Notes: a model not told the origin generated them from the letters alone. Shown: positions 1 through 9,408, counted from the stretch's first letter. The stretch is 64,000 bases of DNA from Pedobacter ghigonis (GCF_903166585.1 NZ_CAESCM010000003.1:434001-498000); one strand, 5' to 3'. A program made the numbers and translations.

Positions 1-2
1 AT

Positions 3-191
3 AGTATTTTATCGATCCTGCAAATGCCAAACGGTATTCCAGTGGCTACAGTTGCTTTAAACGCTGCTAAAAATGCAGGTTTACTGGCCGCTCAGATTTT
101 AGCTACTGCTGATGAATCTTTAACTGTAAAAATGCAGGCTTATAAAGATGATTTAAGGAAAAAAGTTGAGGAAAGTGCTGCTTCAATGTAG
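3..191 (+). CDS. purE: PurE, N5-carboxyaminoimidazole ribonucleotide mutase (3' end only)
   Basis: Only the last 62 codons lie in the window; the gene starts upstream. The product should convert N5-CAIR to CAIR in de novo purine synthesis in the cytoplasm. The visible stretch carries the PurE C-terminal signature around [14 protein letters not shown], followed by [11 protein letters not shown], which is typical of the class I octameric enzyme. The remainder is a charged C-terminal helix. The TAG stop is at 189-191. The partner purK, if present, would be outside the window. The assignment rests on this conserved C-terminal block alone. Confidence 0.9.
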   Translation, partial: SILSILQMPNGIPVATVALNAAKNAGLLAAQILATADESLTVKMQAYKDDLRKKVEESAASM

Positions 192-590
192 TCTTTAGCC
201 CTGGATCCGTTTATGAAAAAATATAACAGACTGAATCCTAAATAAAGATTGTCATCCTGAGGGTTAATTTATTTCATAAAAATCAATATTGTAACAGCCC
301 CTTCTGAGTCGTCATTTCGAGCGGACCCGATAGCTATCGGGTGCAACGTAGTCGAGAACCACGCAGTGCTCAGCGAAGCTAAATCTATTTAAAGATCTCT
401 CCATTTCGCTGCGCTTCAGTCGAGATGACGATTCTTCTATACCGTCTGTTAATGGTAGCTTGTCGAAGGACCTGCTTAAACACAAAGCGAGGCATTTCGA
501 CAGGCTCAACGTGACAAACTTAAAAAGAAACTAAAATTAACCATATTTTGCATTTAGTACATTTAGTAACTGAAAATTGCTAAATGTAAA
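192..590. repeat. Gene-free spacer with dispersed palindromic repeat pieces
   Basis: No credible gene lies between purE and yqgE. The segment holds a perfect 18-bp palindrome, ACCCGATAGCTATCGGGT (325-342). This sits inside a larger imperfect inverted repeat that starts GTCATTTCGA at 311 and ends TCGAGATGAC near 420-429. A second piece, CATTTCGACAGGCTCAACGTGAC, lies at about 493-515. From memory, such 'TCGA...GATGAC' pieces are dispersed intergenic repeats in Pedobacter-like genomes. A 65-codon reading frame crossing it on the minus strand looks like a by-product of the repeat. Confidence 0.6.
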
Positions 591-1154
591 CTAATTCAAA
601 TTCGGATCAATCGGGAAATTGCTCACATGGGCAAATTTTGGTCCTAAGTGCACAATCACGTCGCGCCAGAGCTTTTCGTCATCGTTACCAAAAATCAGAT
701 CAACATTAGGGATATTGCTTACCATCCAGGCATTATCATCAATCTCGCGGTCTAGTTGTCCTACACCCCAACCCGAATAGCCCATAAAAAACTTAATTTC
801 ATCAGCACTTATGGCATTGGTATTCATCAGGATTTTAAGTGTTTCGAAATTACCACCCCAGTATAAGCCATCGCCAATAGGCTCCCCGCTTTGCAACTTA
901 TCGTAGCAACGGTGTATAAAATGGAGGGTATCAGCTGCTACAGGCCCACCAAAATAAATGTGATTATCGGCCTGCCATAAATCTTGGATTACATCATTTA
1001 AAATTAAGTTTCCTACCTGATTAAGGATATAGCCAACCGTCCCCTCTTCGCCATGCTCGGTTAACAGTACAACTGATCTTTTAAAATTCGGATCGGCCAT
1101 AAAGGGTTCTGAGATCAGCAGGCGGCCAGTTTTCGGTTTAATGTTGTTAAGCAT
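591..1154 (-). CDS. yqgE: YqgE/AlgH family protein
   Basis: A 187-residue cytoplasmic protein of the YqgE/AlgH family (formerly DUF179), whose biochemical role is not established. The N-terminus has the family hallmarks GRLLISEP (about residues 10-17) and FKRSVVLLTEHGEEGTVGYILN. The central FGGPV and the later FMGYSGWGVGQLD segment are also diagnostic. I chose the ATG at 1154 (MLNNIKPKTGR) rather than the ATGs seven and four codons upstream, because family members usually start about ten residues before GRLLIS. The gene is divergent from pdxH, and the two share a gap of only about 45 bp. Confidence 0.9.
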   Translation of the reverse strand: MLNNIKPKTGRLLISEPFMADPNFKRSVVLLTEHGEEGTVGYILNQVGNLILNDVIQDLWQADNHIYFGGPVAADTLHFIHRCYDKLQSGEPIGDGLYWGGNFETLKILMNTNAISADEIKFFMGYSGWGVGQLDREIDDNAWMVSNIPNVDLIFGNDDEKLWRDVIVHLGPKFAHVSNFPIDPNLN

Positions 1155-1165
1155 GACGATAATCA

Positions 1166-1196
1166 TTTGTAGCACCGTAAAAGATGCCTATTTTTG
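1166..1196 (+). promoter_or_regulatory. Bacteroidota-type promoter for pdxH
   Basis: TTTG at 1166-1169 and TATTTTTG at 1189-1196 are separated by 19 bp, matching the Bacteroidota -33/-7 consensus (TTTG, then TAnnTTTG). The predicted transcription start falls within a few bases of the pdxH ATG at 1200. The mRNA would then be leaderless or nearly so. The promoter lies just upstream of the divergent yqgE start. Confidence 0.55.
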
Positions 1197-1199
1197 TTT

Positions 1200-1850
1200 A
1201 TGCAAGTTACAAATGAATTTCTACAAAACCTGCGCCAAGATTACAAAAGCGCTTCACTAGACGAATCAGACGTAGACAACGATCCGATTGTACAGTTTAA
1301 AAAATGGTTTGAACACGCTGTTGAAGCTAAAATATACGAACCCAATGTAATGACGCTGGCTACAGCCGATAAATCGGGCAGACCTGATGCACGTATCGTA
1401 TTACTAAAAGGTGCTGATGAGCAGGGTTTCAGGTTTTACACCAATTACCTGAGCGCCAAAGGAAAAGAACTCAAGAGAAATCCATATGCCTGCCTGGTAT
1501 TTCACTGGCCCGAACTGGAGCGACAGGTAAGAATTGAAGGTTCGGTTGAGAAACTCGATAAAGAAACCTCAGAGGCTTATTTCAATACCCGTCCTGAAGA
1601 AAGCCAGATTGGTGCTATTGCTTCGCCGCAAAGTCAGGTGATACCCGACAGGGCTTTTTTAGAGCAAAAGGTTGCCGATTTTAAAGTTAAAAACCAGGAT
1701 AAAACTATTGTTAAACCTGCACACTGGGGCGGCTATGTGGTGAAACCTACACGTATAGAGTTTTGGCAAGGACGCAGCAACAGATTGCACGATCGTATTA
1801 ATTTCGAATGGATTAAGGGCAGCTGGGTGAAAAGCAGATTGGCTCCTTAA
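1200..1850 (+). CDS. pdxH: Pyridoxamine 5'-phosphate oxidase
   Basis: A 216-residue FMN flavoprotein that oxidises pyridoxamine/pyridoxine 5'-phosphate to pyridoxal 5'-phosphate in the cytoplasm. The family signatures are all there: MTLATADKSGRPDARIVLLKG (FMN-binding strand), FYTNYLSAKGKEL, the FHWPELERQVRIEG segment, and the C-terminal FWQGRSNRLHDR...W block that binds PLP/FMN. Length matches the usual 210-230 residues. I start it at the ATG at 1200 rather than a TTG two codons upstream. It is followed by a strong hairpin at 1881-1915 and appears to be monocistronic. Confidence 0.96.
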   Translation: MQVTNEFLQNLRQDYKSASLDESDVDNDPIVQFKKWFEHAVEAKIYEPNVMTLATADKSGRPDARIVLLKGADEQGFRFYTNYLSAKGKELKRNPYACLVFHWPELERQVRIEGSVEKLDKETSEAYFNTRPEESQIGAIASPQSQVIPDRAFLEQKVADFKVKNQDKTIVKPAHWGGYVVKPTRIEFWQGRSNRLHDRINFEWIKGSWVKSRLAP

Positions 1851-1880
1851 GTAGAAAGCTGAAAGCAAGTTACCTTAAAC

Positions 1881-1915
1881 AAATAGAGATCGGCTATCCA
1901 GCACGATCTCTATTT
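1881..1915 (+). terminator. Hairpin terminator after pdxH
   Basis: A perfect 12-bp stem, AAATAGAGATCG / CGATCTCTATTT, with an 11-base loop, lies 31 bp after the pdxH stop. The T-rich 3' arm suits an intrinsic terminator. Confidence 0.75.
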
Positions 1916-2217
1916 TAACTAATCATTAACTAACCTAAATTTACTAGGAAGTACCTTTATTGAAACGCCTTCATTTTTCTTAAATCTGGCGGTAATTTTC
2001 TTTTCTTTTTATAAGCAATTAAAAAGCTTTTTTGTTTTTCTTGATGACTCAAATATCCTGAAAATGACATGCTTTTTAAAGTGAGTACCGATGAGTAATT
2101 GCTTTGTATCGACTAAAAAAAGCGATTAAAAATTTAACATTTCATTTAACATTTTTTAACTATATATTTTTGCTAATCAGCATTTTAAACAATAATAAAT
2201 AGATTAAAATTTAAGAT
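1916..2217. other. AT-rich gap without a gene
   Basis: About 300 bp of very AT-rich sequence lies between the pdxH terminator and the terminator of the minus-strand Sus operon. I see no coding frame. One TATTTTTG box (2165-2172, plus strand) fits the -7 consensus but has no -33 partner. In DNA this AT-rich it may be chance. Confidence 0.4.
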
Positions 2218-2256
2218 AAAAAAGGGGAAGCATCCTTTTGAATCCCCCCCTTTTTT
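2218..2256 (-). terminator. Terminator of the susC-susD operon
   Basis: Stem AAAAAAGGGG / CCCCTTTTTT, with an interior GGA...TCC extension, sits just past the stop of the last gene of the minus-strand operon. It has a U-run on either strand, so it could stop transcription in both directions. Confidence 0.7.
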
Positions 2257-2273
2257 AATGACTACACGAGCTG

Positions 2274-3215
2274 TTATCTTGCTTTGGTATAAGTCCATTT
2301 TTCGTAGAAGAATGTCCTGTCGGCACCAGACTGTGTCATGATGTAACTTACCTCTAAAACTTTGGTATTACCCGAAACAGTAAACTTGTTTACCCCTGCC
2401 GGATTTAACCTTGCCGCCCGCACAGATGAGTTGGTTCCCTGTCCGTAATAGTTGGTTACCGAAGTTACATTGCCATCAGCATCCATTGTAAATATTGGGG
2501 CAAAGTTGCCATAAGCTGAAGTAGATGTACCGCTTTTAATCGGGTGATAATAATTGTTGGCATACAGATAGCCATCGTATTCTACCACAGATGTAGCACC
2601 GGTAGTCCGTAACTCCTGGGTCATTGGGTAATATCCGGTTAAAGTACTCGAAGTATTATCAACCATGGCGCTTGAAGCCGTTACAGTATACACGCCGTCA
2701 TATTTATTTTTCGCTACTATTAAAAACACCCCTGTTCCGTAATTACTGCTAATGGTTCCGGAAGAAGCAGATTTAATTTTAATGCCCAAAGCATAGGTTT
2801 TGGTAAAATCGAAAGTCGCCGTATTCAGTGTCAGGTGAAAAGTTGCCGTTTTTGATCCTTTGGGGATCGTTACATTGTAACTGGGCACAGTGTACAATGA
2901 TGTAGGCAATACGGTGTAGCTGCTGCTCATGGTGGCTACAGCTGCATCATCAAAACCTAAAACCATATTTACATCTTCGGCCGCGCCATCTACCCCTGTA
3001 TAATTTATCGTTACAGGAAAATCGATCGAAGCAGCTGCATCAAAAGATTTGGTAGCAACAGCATAGGCCGTAGAGCTGGTTCTTGAAGGCAAATCAGCCA
3101 GTTCGATAATCCCACTCGAACCATTCTCGGTATAAATGCCATCTTGTTTGGTACAAGATGTAAGGCCTGCAGCGAATACCAACAATGCAAGACTAATTTT
3201 TTTATAATTTTTCAT
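2274..3215 (-). CDS. DUF1735-type surface lipoprotein (SusE-position)
   Basis: A 313-residue predicted outer-membrane lipoprotein. It has a short basic N-terminus, a hydrophobic stretch and the lipobox LTSC with Cys21. A DUF1735-like immunoglobulin-type domain follows at about residues 35-160; the YTVPSYNVTIPKGSKTATF segment is the part I recognise. A poorly conserved C-terminal half is rich in Ser, Thr and Tyr. It is the third gene of the susC-susD operon, 20 bp after susD, the place where SusE/F-like glycan-binding lipoproteins usually sit. The ligand cannot be read from sequence. DUF1735 is a moderately confident call; lipoprotein and surface location are inference from the lipobox and context. 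Confidence 0.75.
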   Translation of the reverse strand: MKNYKKISLALLVFAAGLTSCTKQDGIYTENGSSGIIELADLPSRTSSTAYAVATKSFDAAASIDFPVTINYTGVDGAAEDVNMVLGFDDAAVATMSSSYTVLPTSLYTVPSYNVTIPKGSKTATFHLTLNTATFDFTKTYALGIKIKSASSGTISSNYGTGVFLIVAKNKYDGVYTVTASSAMVDNTSSTLTGYYPMTQELRTTGATSVVEYDGYLYANNYYHPIKSGTSTSAYGNFAPIFTMDADGNVTSVTNYYGQGTNSSVRAARLNPAGVNKFTVSGNTKVLEVSYIMTQSGADRTFFYEKWTYTKAR

Positions 3216-3235
3216 TTCTTTCTGTTTAAAATCAA

Positions 3236-4831
3236 TTAGTTAACATCCCAAAAAATCTTCGAAGTGTAAGCGCTTAGCCCTGTTGGTACATTGGGATTAA
3301 GGTTATACTCGGTAGTTGGGTAAAGGTTTCTAACCGGAAGTTTATCGGCCGATGTTGCCGACGATTGCAGCGATACAAAGGTTGTGGTGGCTCCTGTGCC
3401 TGAAATTGCCGGATAGCCCGTTCTTTTGTACTCTTGCCAGGCCTCGTAACCATCAACAAAATTTAATGCAATGTATTTTTGTGTAATAATTGCTTCCAAA
3501 CGTTGTGCAGCAGTAGTTGCGGCGCTATAATTCACGAGATAGTTACCTGCATTTGCGGTTTTATAAGCCGTTAAGTAAGCATCTAAAACAGCAGTAGTAG
3601 CCGAAGTGGTGCTGGCACCCGTTTTTTGAAGGTAATTGTAAGATGCTTTAATCCCATTATCGAAATTGGTAGCGGCATCGCCAGATAGCGTGTGACCATT
3701 TAAAGCAGCTTCGGCAAGCAGGAAATAAGTTTCTGCAGCGGGCATAATCAATTGTCCCATTACCCTGCTTTTAATAATTCCCTGGGTTTCTGGGGCATTT
3801 AGAGCAGTTCCAACGCCGATGTACCAGGCCGGATAACCCGAAATCCATGAACTTACATTGGTTTCATTACCCAACTGGTTAATTGGTGTAGTGCCCGCCA
3901 CATAATTTTTGTAGATCAGCGCGCCACGCGTAGCGTCAGACAGTTTGGTACCGTTGTAGAAAGAAAAAATCCAGCGGGTAGGAATCTGCTGTGCGGCATA
4001 CGCACCATTACTGCCAGTGTAAGAAGAGTGATAGGTATTCCACAGCGGGTTCTGCCTTGCACTTGTACTTACATAACCTGGATTAATGGTCACATCTTCG
4101 GTTAAAAATCCTTCAGCAGAAAAAGTATTGAATGCACTGGTTGTATAAGCAGCCAGTGTACCGGCCTGTGCACGGGTTAAAATGCGCAGTTTAATGTTGT
4201 TGGCAAATTTAATCCATTTGGTGGCATCGCCTTTAAACACAATATCGGCACTACCCAATGCACTCACTACCGAACTTGAGCCATAAGTTTGCAGGTCTTT
4301 AATGGCCGCATCTATTTCGGTAACTAACGATTTATAAACTGTGGCAGCATCATCGTAATGCGGTGTCAGGTTATCTACGCCAGCCAAGCCTTCGGTGTAA
4401 GGCACATTGCCATATTCATCAACCAAAATCTGATAGTAATAAGATTTCATAATCCGCGCTACTGCATTATACAACACATATTTATTTGCACCTGTGGTAG
4501 AAGTGATGATATACTGATAGCTCCTCAAATCGGTAAATGCCGAGTTAAACAAGCCGTTATTGGTACCCGAATTCCAGTTATAGGTAAAAAATGTTGATCC
4601 GGTAAACGAATAACCGCCGGCATTAGCCTGATAGCCTGCCATCCATGCACCGTAATTGAAATAAGTAATAAAATTTGAAGCTGTATTGTTCAATACTGCC
4701 GGCAAAACCAGGTTTGGAGATGATGATGTTGCAGCGTTGGTATTTTCGTTGATATCCAGATAGCTTTTCTTACAGCTTTGCACCGTAAAAACAGTAATCA
4801 GGATGATCGATAAATTTAAAAGTCTTTTCAT
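3236..4831 (-). CDS. SusD/RagB-like nutrient-binding lipoprotein (SusD-like_2 type)
   Basis: A 531-residue predicted surface lipoprotein that would act as the lid of the SusC transporter. The signal peptide ends in VQSC (Cys20). YLDINENTNAA...PNLVLPAVLNN then follows, which is the N-terminal signature of the SusD-like_2 group. Other family marks are YQILVDEYGNVPYTE, FANNIKLRILTRA, a PAAETYFLLAEAAL helix and a C-terminal 'EAWQEYKRTGYP' segment. I chose the ATG at 4831 because it gives a normal-length signal peptide. An ATG four codons upstream overlaps the susC stop (TAATG) and would give translational coupling. The substrate is unknown. Confidence 0.93.
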   Translation of the reverse strand: MKRLLNLSIILITVFTVQSCKKSYLDINENTNAATSSSPNLVLPAVLNNTASNFITYFNYGAWMAGYQANAGGYSFTGSTFFTYNWNSGTNNGLFNSAFTDLRSYQYIITSTTGANKYVLYNAVARIMKSYYYQILVDEYGNVPYTEGLAGVDNLTPHYDDAATVYKSLVTEIDAAIKDLQTYGSSSVVSALGSADIVFKGDATKWIKFANNIKLRILTRAQAGTLAAYTTSAFNTFSAEGFLTEDVTINPGYVSTSARQNPLWNTYHSSYTGSNGAYAAQQIPTRWIFSFYNGTKLSDATRGALIYKNYVAGTTPINQLGNETNVSSWISGYPAWYIGVGTALNAPETQGIIKSRVMGQLIMPAAETYFLLAEAALNGHTLSGDAATNFDNGIKASYNYLQKTGASTTSATTAVLDAYLTAYKTANAGNYLVNYSAATTAAQRLEAIITQKYIALNFVDGYEAWQEYKRTGYPAISGTGATTTFVSLQSSATSADKLPVRNLYPTTEYNLNPNVPTGLSAYTSKIFWDVN

Positions 4832-4842
4832 AATTCTTGACA

Positions 4843-7800
4843 TTAGAAAGTTAATGATATAGTTCCTCCGTAATATCTGGTTGGAGGGGTTTGCGAAAGT
4901 GAAGTAATCCCCACTGCATTGCTGTCAGCACCGTTATTGCTGTAATCAGGATCGGCGTATTCATTCGATTTAGGCATCCAGATAAATAAATTTCTACCCT
5001 GTGCACTAATTGTAGCCGATTTGATAAACTTTACATTCCGCAATACTGATGATGGCAGTTTATAAGACAATGCCAGTTCGCGCAGTTTCCAGTAATTTCC
5101 TGAATACACATAATTGCTGGTTACGCTCGAATATAAACTGCTGCTGGTCCAGAAACCTGCACCGCCATCAGAAACAGTAATGCTCTTGTTGGCTACATAG
5201 GTACCTGTTGTACTGTCGTAATAAGAAGAATTAGGGAATACAAATTTCTCTCTATTGTAATAAGCGCTACGGGCAGAAGAGCCTGAGAAATCGTAAGTAG
5301 AGCCTGCTGAGCTATACTGAACGTAATTTGAGCGGTATTCGAATAGACCTGAGAATGTCAATCCTTTATAGCTTAATTGAAAATCAAGTCCCAATCTATT
5401 CTTCGGAATGGTGTTTCCTAAAATGTTACCTTCAGTTTTACCAACAGGATAGCCTGTATTCTGATCAACAACTACCCTTCCTTCCGGATCGCGGATATAA
5501 TCGGAACCAATAATTACCGGATAAATCTGGCCTACCTGACCAAAAATGGTCGAACTGTTGCTTACGCCAATGCGGGTTAAATCGTTAGATAATGACACCA
5601 GTTTATTGTTATTGTAGGTGTAATTACCTCCAAGGGTTAGTTTCCAGTCGCCTTTTCTGATTGGCGTAAAGTGTAATGCAGTTTCCAAACCTTCGTTGGT
5701 TAATTCGCCTGTGTTAAGCAAATAATAGCTGTAACCAGTTGTAATGGGTACACCGGCCACAATGGCCTGTCCGGTAGAACTGGTATTGTAATACGTAACC
5801 GAACCATCAACCAAACCTTTAAACAACCTGAAATCTACACCACCTTCGTAACCTGTGGTAATTTCGGGTTTCAGGTTGTTCGAAACCAGGGTATTGTTAG
5901 GGGTATAACCAGTTCCATAACCATAACCGGTTTGCGAATCGAATGTAGACTCGAGCGAATAAGCACCACCGTTGGTACTATTGCCTACGTTAACGTTACC
6001 TACTTTTGAAATACCAGCCCTGATTTTCATGTAATCGATTACCTTGCTGTTTTTTAAGAAAGCAAAAGCATCAGTTGGGATAAATGACACATCTGCTGCA
6101 GGGTAAAAGAATGATCTGTTAGCCGGTGCCAGTACCGAAACCCAGTCGTTTCTACCGGTTAAATGTAAAAAGAGGTATTTTTTATAACCAATGGTTGCAT
6201 CGGCCCACACGCCGTACTGACGGGTGTTGTAATTCGACTCATCAGCCGAAGGCGTTCCGGTAATGTTACCCAGGTTATACAAATCGGTAACCTGTAAACC
6301 ACTACCCGAAGCATTGAGGTATTTGTAGTTGTAGCTTTTTAATGAAGTACCCACCAATGCGTTGATCGAGAAATCTTTAATATCTTTCTTGATATTGGCA
6401 AAAAAGTCGGTACTGAAGTTACTGGTACTTAACATCTGATCAGACACACCACTGCTTTCGTTGGTTTTTGCCGAATGATCGAGGGTGTACTGGGTGTAAG
6501 TAAAACCAGTTGTGCTGTTCTTATTCTTATAGTAGCGGTTGCTGATAGCTGCCCTGTAGGTAAAATCTAACCAGTCAGTAGCCTTATACTTTAATTCCAA
6601 CAAACCAGTTAAATACTCATTCTGTGTTTTTTGTCTGTAATTATCGATAGCCCAATACGGGTTTTCATAATAGTCGTTATAATAATTATCCGGACTTCCC
6701 CAGCCCGAAGTATTTTGCCAGTCTTTGTAGCTCAACAATGGAATCTGACCAGGCGTATTCAATAAATTATTATAAATCGTAGAAGTTGCACTGGTAATAT
6801 CATATTTATTCTGGGTGTAGCTTGCATTGTAATTGGCTGTGAAATTTTTGCTGAAATTTCTCGATCCGTTGTATCTCAAAGCAATACGGGTATATTCATC
6901 TTTGGGTGTAGTACCCGATCCGTTAAGATATTGTGCAGACAAATAGGTTGATGATTTCTCATCAGCAGCAGAAATGGAGAAGTCGGTCTGGTTAGAAACA
7001 CCGGTATCCCAGAAATCATATTTATCATCTGTAGCCGAGTAACTGGCATATTGTTGTGTACCATTTTCGAGCACACGCCCGATAGGTTTTAAAGTACCGT
7101 CAAATGCTGGCCCGTATTGCTGGTTCTCAATAGGATCGTAAACCTGAGCACCAGAAGTAGAACCTGAGCCAAAGCTGTTTTGCAAAAGTGGATAGAAACT
7201 AACCTGTTCCAGCACTGTCGTATTCGAAAGTTTAATTACTGGCGTGCCTTTCTTGCCTTTTTTAGTGGTAATGATCAACGCTCCGTTCGAAGCATCAGAA
7301 CCGTATAGCGCAGCACCACTGGCACCATTCAAAACGGTAATATCGTCTACATCATCCGGATTAAGATTACCAAGCAAAGCATTGGGCACAACGGCACCAT
7401 CCAATACAATCAGGGCCTGATTATTACCTGTAATGGAGCGGTTTCCCCTTAACACCAAACGGTAACTCGGATTAACACCGCTACCTACAGCATTAATCTG
7501 CAATCCGGCTACTTTACCTGCCAAACCACCTGCAATAGTAGGCGATTTACCTGCAGTAAGCGACTCGCCATCTACACGGGTAGAAGCATACCCCTGCTCG
7601 CGTGCTGCCCGTTTTATACCTCCGGCAGCCACTACCACTTCATCCAGGCTGTTTACATCCGATTCGAGTACGATATCGATATTTCTGGCATTTACATTCT
7701 GTTCTCTGGTTTTATAGCCAACAAAAGTATACACCAGAATGTGTACACCCGAAGGCACTTTGATAGCATAAGCGCCGTTGACTCCGGTAGTTACGCCGTT

Positions 7801-7953
7801 ATTGGTTCCTTTTACCTTCACACTCACCCCGGGCAGTGGCAAACCATCTTCTTTTGCCGATACCACTCCTGTTACCGTTCTTTCCTGAGCCGAGGCCTTC
7901 ATCCCCAGCAAAACAATAAAGAACAACAAAAACTTTAGTAGTTTTCTTTTCAT
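4843..7953 (-). CDS. SusC/RagA family TonB-linked outer-membrane receptor
   Basis: A 1036-residue TonB-dependent transporter. It has a signal peptide (residues 1-22, ending ASA-Q) and a carboxypeptidase-D-like domain (about 25-105, 'VTGVVSAKEDGLPLPGVSVKVKG'). A plug domain (about 115-235) includes the SusC-type 'PDDVDDITVLNGASGAALYGS' and 'NGALIITTKKGK' segments. The rest is a 22-strand-type barrel ending in the aromatic C-terminus ISLTF. Import of an oligomer into the periplasm with its SusD lid is the family role. The operon holds no glycoside hydrolase, protease or ECF sigma/anti-sigma pair, so the substrate is open. Confidence 0.95.
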   Translation of the reverse strand: MKRKLLKFLLFFIVLLGMKASAQERTVTGVVSAKEDGLPLPGVSVKVKGTNNGVTTGVNGAYAIKVPSGVHILVYTFVGYKTREQNVNARNIDIVLESDVNSLDEVVVAAGGIKRAAREQGYASTRVDGESLTAGKSPTIAGGLAGKVAGLQINAVGSGVNPSYRLVLRGNRSITGNNQALIVLDGAVVPNALLGNLNPDDVDDITVLNGASGAALYGSDASNGALIITTKKGKKGTPVIKLSNTTVLEQVSFYPLLQNSFGSGSTSGAQVYDPIENQQYGPAFDGTLKPIGRVLENGTQQYASYSATDDKYDFWDTGVSNQTDFSISAADEKSSTYLSAQYLNGSGTTPKDEYTRIALRYNGSRNFSKNFTANYNASYTQNKYDITSATSTIYNNLLNTPGQIPLLSYKDWQNTSGWGSPDNYYNDYYENPYWAIDNYRQKTQNEYLTGLLELKYKATDWLDFTYRAAISNRYYKNKNSTTGFTYTQYTLDHSAKTNESSGVSDQMLSTSNFSTDFFANIKKDIKDFSINALVGTSLKSYNYKYLNASGSGLQVTDLYNLGNITGTPSADESNYNTRQYGVWADATIGYKKYLFLHLTGRNDWVSVLAPANRSFFYPAADVSFIPTDAFAFLKNSKVIDYMKIRAGISKVGNVNVGNSTNGGAYSLESTFDSQTGYGYGTGYTPNNTLVSNNLKPEITTGYEGGVDFRLFKGLVDGSVTYYNTSSTGQAIVAGVPITTGYSYYLLNTGELTNEGLETALHFTPIRKGDWKLTLGGNYTYNNNKLVSLSNDLTRIGVSNSSTIFGQVGQIYPVIIGSDYIRDPEGRVVVDQNTGYPVGKTEGNILGNTIPKNRLGLDFQLSYKGLTFSGLFEYRSNYVQYSSAGSTYDFSGSSARSAYYNREKFVFPNSSYYDSTTGTYVANKSITVSDGGAGFWTSSSLYSSVTSNYVYSGNYWKLRELALSYKLPSSVLRNVKFIKSATISAQGRNLFIWMPKSNEYADPDYSNNGADSNAVGITSLSQTPPTRYYGGTISLTF

Positions 7954-8511
7954 TTACATTTTAGTTTAATAAGTTAATAATGTGTTTTGAAGAATTAACC
8001 ACAACAAGTACCGCAACAGAACCGTATGCCCTGTATCAATTGAAACCTGTTAAATGATTAGTTTAATTTTTCATTGTTACCGGAAATTGAAGGGAGATCC
8101 GGTCCATCACGAATAATTGTAGCGAATAATAATTCAGCCACTAATAAAGAAATTTGAGAATAACTAAAATTTTAAGAAACGATAAATTAAGTTTATGTAT
8201 CGATAAATCGTTTTAACATTGTTAAATGACATTTTTTAACACAATTTTTCGATTATTTTATTAATACACCAAAAAATTAAGCGCCTAAACACTGTTTAAA
8301 AACAGTATATCTCAGCAAAGGAACAAAACTTAACCAACAAGACCTCGAAAGCTCGTCTATTTTCAAAAGAACTATCAAAAGCACCAAAATCCAGGAACAA
8401 TTAGTGATAAAAAGTAGCATAATTCTGTTCGGATTCTTATCGGTGAATATATCCGTCAGGCATGATAGAAGTCAGTTACAAATAAGTAAATTCGTCCATT
8501 AATCTGTTAAA
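7954..8511. other. Long promoter-bearing gap between susC and hbd
   Basis: This 558-bp AT-rich divergent gap must hold the upstream signals of both susC (minus) and hbd (plus). No clear TAnnTTTG box is seen for susC. TAAATTCG near 8488-8495 is a one-mismatch -7 box in front of hbd. A near-perfect palindrome, ACTGTTT-AA-AAACAGT, lies at 8291-8306. CGATAAAT...ATCGATAAATCG copies lie at about 8179-8210. Either could be a regulator site, but nothing ties them to a known protein. Confidence 0.4.
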
Positions 8512-9408
8512 ATGATGAAACAAATCGCAGTAATAGGATCGGGTACAATGGGAAATGGCATCGCCCATACCTTTGCACAATTCGGATATCCCGTAAACCT
8601 GATTGACATAAACCAAACAGCCTTAGATAAAGCGCTTGATACCATTGGCAAAAACCTCGACAGACAGGTAAATAAGGGTACTTTAACAAACGAGCAAAAA
8701 GCAGTTACACTTCAAAACATCAAAACATTTACCAGTTTAAAAGCGGGTGTTGAGCATGCAGATCTAGTGGTAGAAGCCGCTACCGAAAATATAGATCTTA
8801 AACTGAATATTTTTAAAGAACTGGATCAATATGCTCCTGCGCAAGCTATACTGGCATCTAATACCTCCTCTATTTCCATTACGCAAATTGCTGCGGTAAC
8901 TAATCGTGGCGACAAAGTTATCGGGATGCATTTTATGAATCCCGTTCCGGTGATGAAGCTGGTTGAAGTGATTCGTGGTTACGCCACCAGTGATGAAACG
9001 ACTAAAACGATCATGGCGCTATCTGAAAATTTAGCTAAAGTTCCGGTTGAAGTAAACGATTATCCCGGCTTTGTAGCCAACCGTATTTTAATGCCAATGA
9101 TTAATGAGGCCATTTACACGCTTTATGAAGGTGTAGCGGGTGTTTACGAAATTGATACCGTAATGAAACTGGGCATGGCACACCCGATGGGGCCCTTGCA
9201 ACTTGCTGATTTTATTGGTTTGGACGTTTGTTTGGCCATATTAAAAGTGCTGCACGATGGTTTCGGAAATCCTAAATATGCACCATGCCCTTTATTGGTA
9301 AACATGGTAGCTGCTGGCAAAAAAGGTGTTAAAACCGGCGAGGGCTTTTATACCTATACCGCAGGTTCAAAAGATTTGGTGGTAGCAGCTAAATTTAAAA
9401 AATCCTAA
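8512..9408 (+). CDS. 3-hydroxybutyryl-CoA dehydrogenase family protein
   Basis: A 298-residue NAD(P)-dependent 3-hydroxyacyl-CoA dehydrogenase. It should interconvert 3-hydroxybutyryl-CoA and acetoacetyl-CoA in fatty-acid or butyrate-type metabolism. The N-terminal Rossmann motif IGSGTMGNGIAHTFAQ and the acidic 'LIDIN' NAD-binding end are clear. The catalytic segment HFMNPVPVMKLVEVI (His of the dyad) comes next, then the C-terminal dimer domain with NRILMPMINEAI and GMAHPMGPLQLADFIGLD. Length is typical (280-300). Two in-frame ATGs start the gene; either fits. It lies 31 bp ahead of ruvB but is not metabolically related to it. Confidence 0.93.
   Translation: MMKQIAVIGSGTMGNGIAHTFAQFGYPVNLIDINQTALDKALDTIGKNLDRQVNKGTLTNEQKAVTLQNIKTFTSLKAGVEHADLVVEAATENIDLKLNIFKELDQYAPAQAILASNTSSISITQIAAVTNRGDKVIGMHFMNPVPVMKLVEVIRGYATSDETTKTIMALSENLAKVPVEVNDYPGFVANRILMPMINEAIYTLYEGVAGVYEIDTVMKLGMAHPMGPLQLADFIGLDVCLAILKVLHDGFGNPKYAPCPLLVNMVAAGKKGVKTGEGFYTYTAGSKDLVVAAKFKKS

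Noticed and set aside
2165..2256. Plus-strand small RNA from a TATTTTTG box to the Sus terminator
   Set aside because: The box has no -33 partner and lies in very AT-rich DNA. The hairpin is better explained as the terminator of the minus-strand operon.
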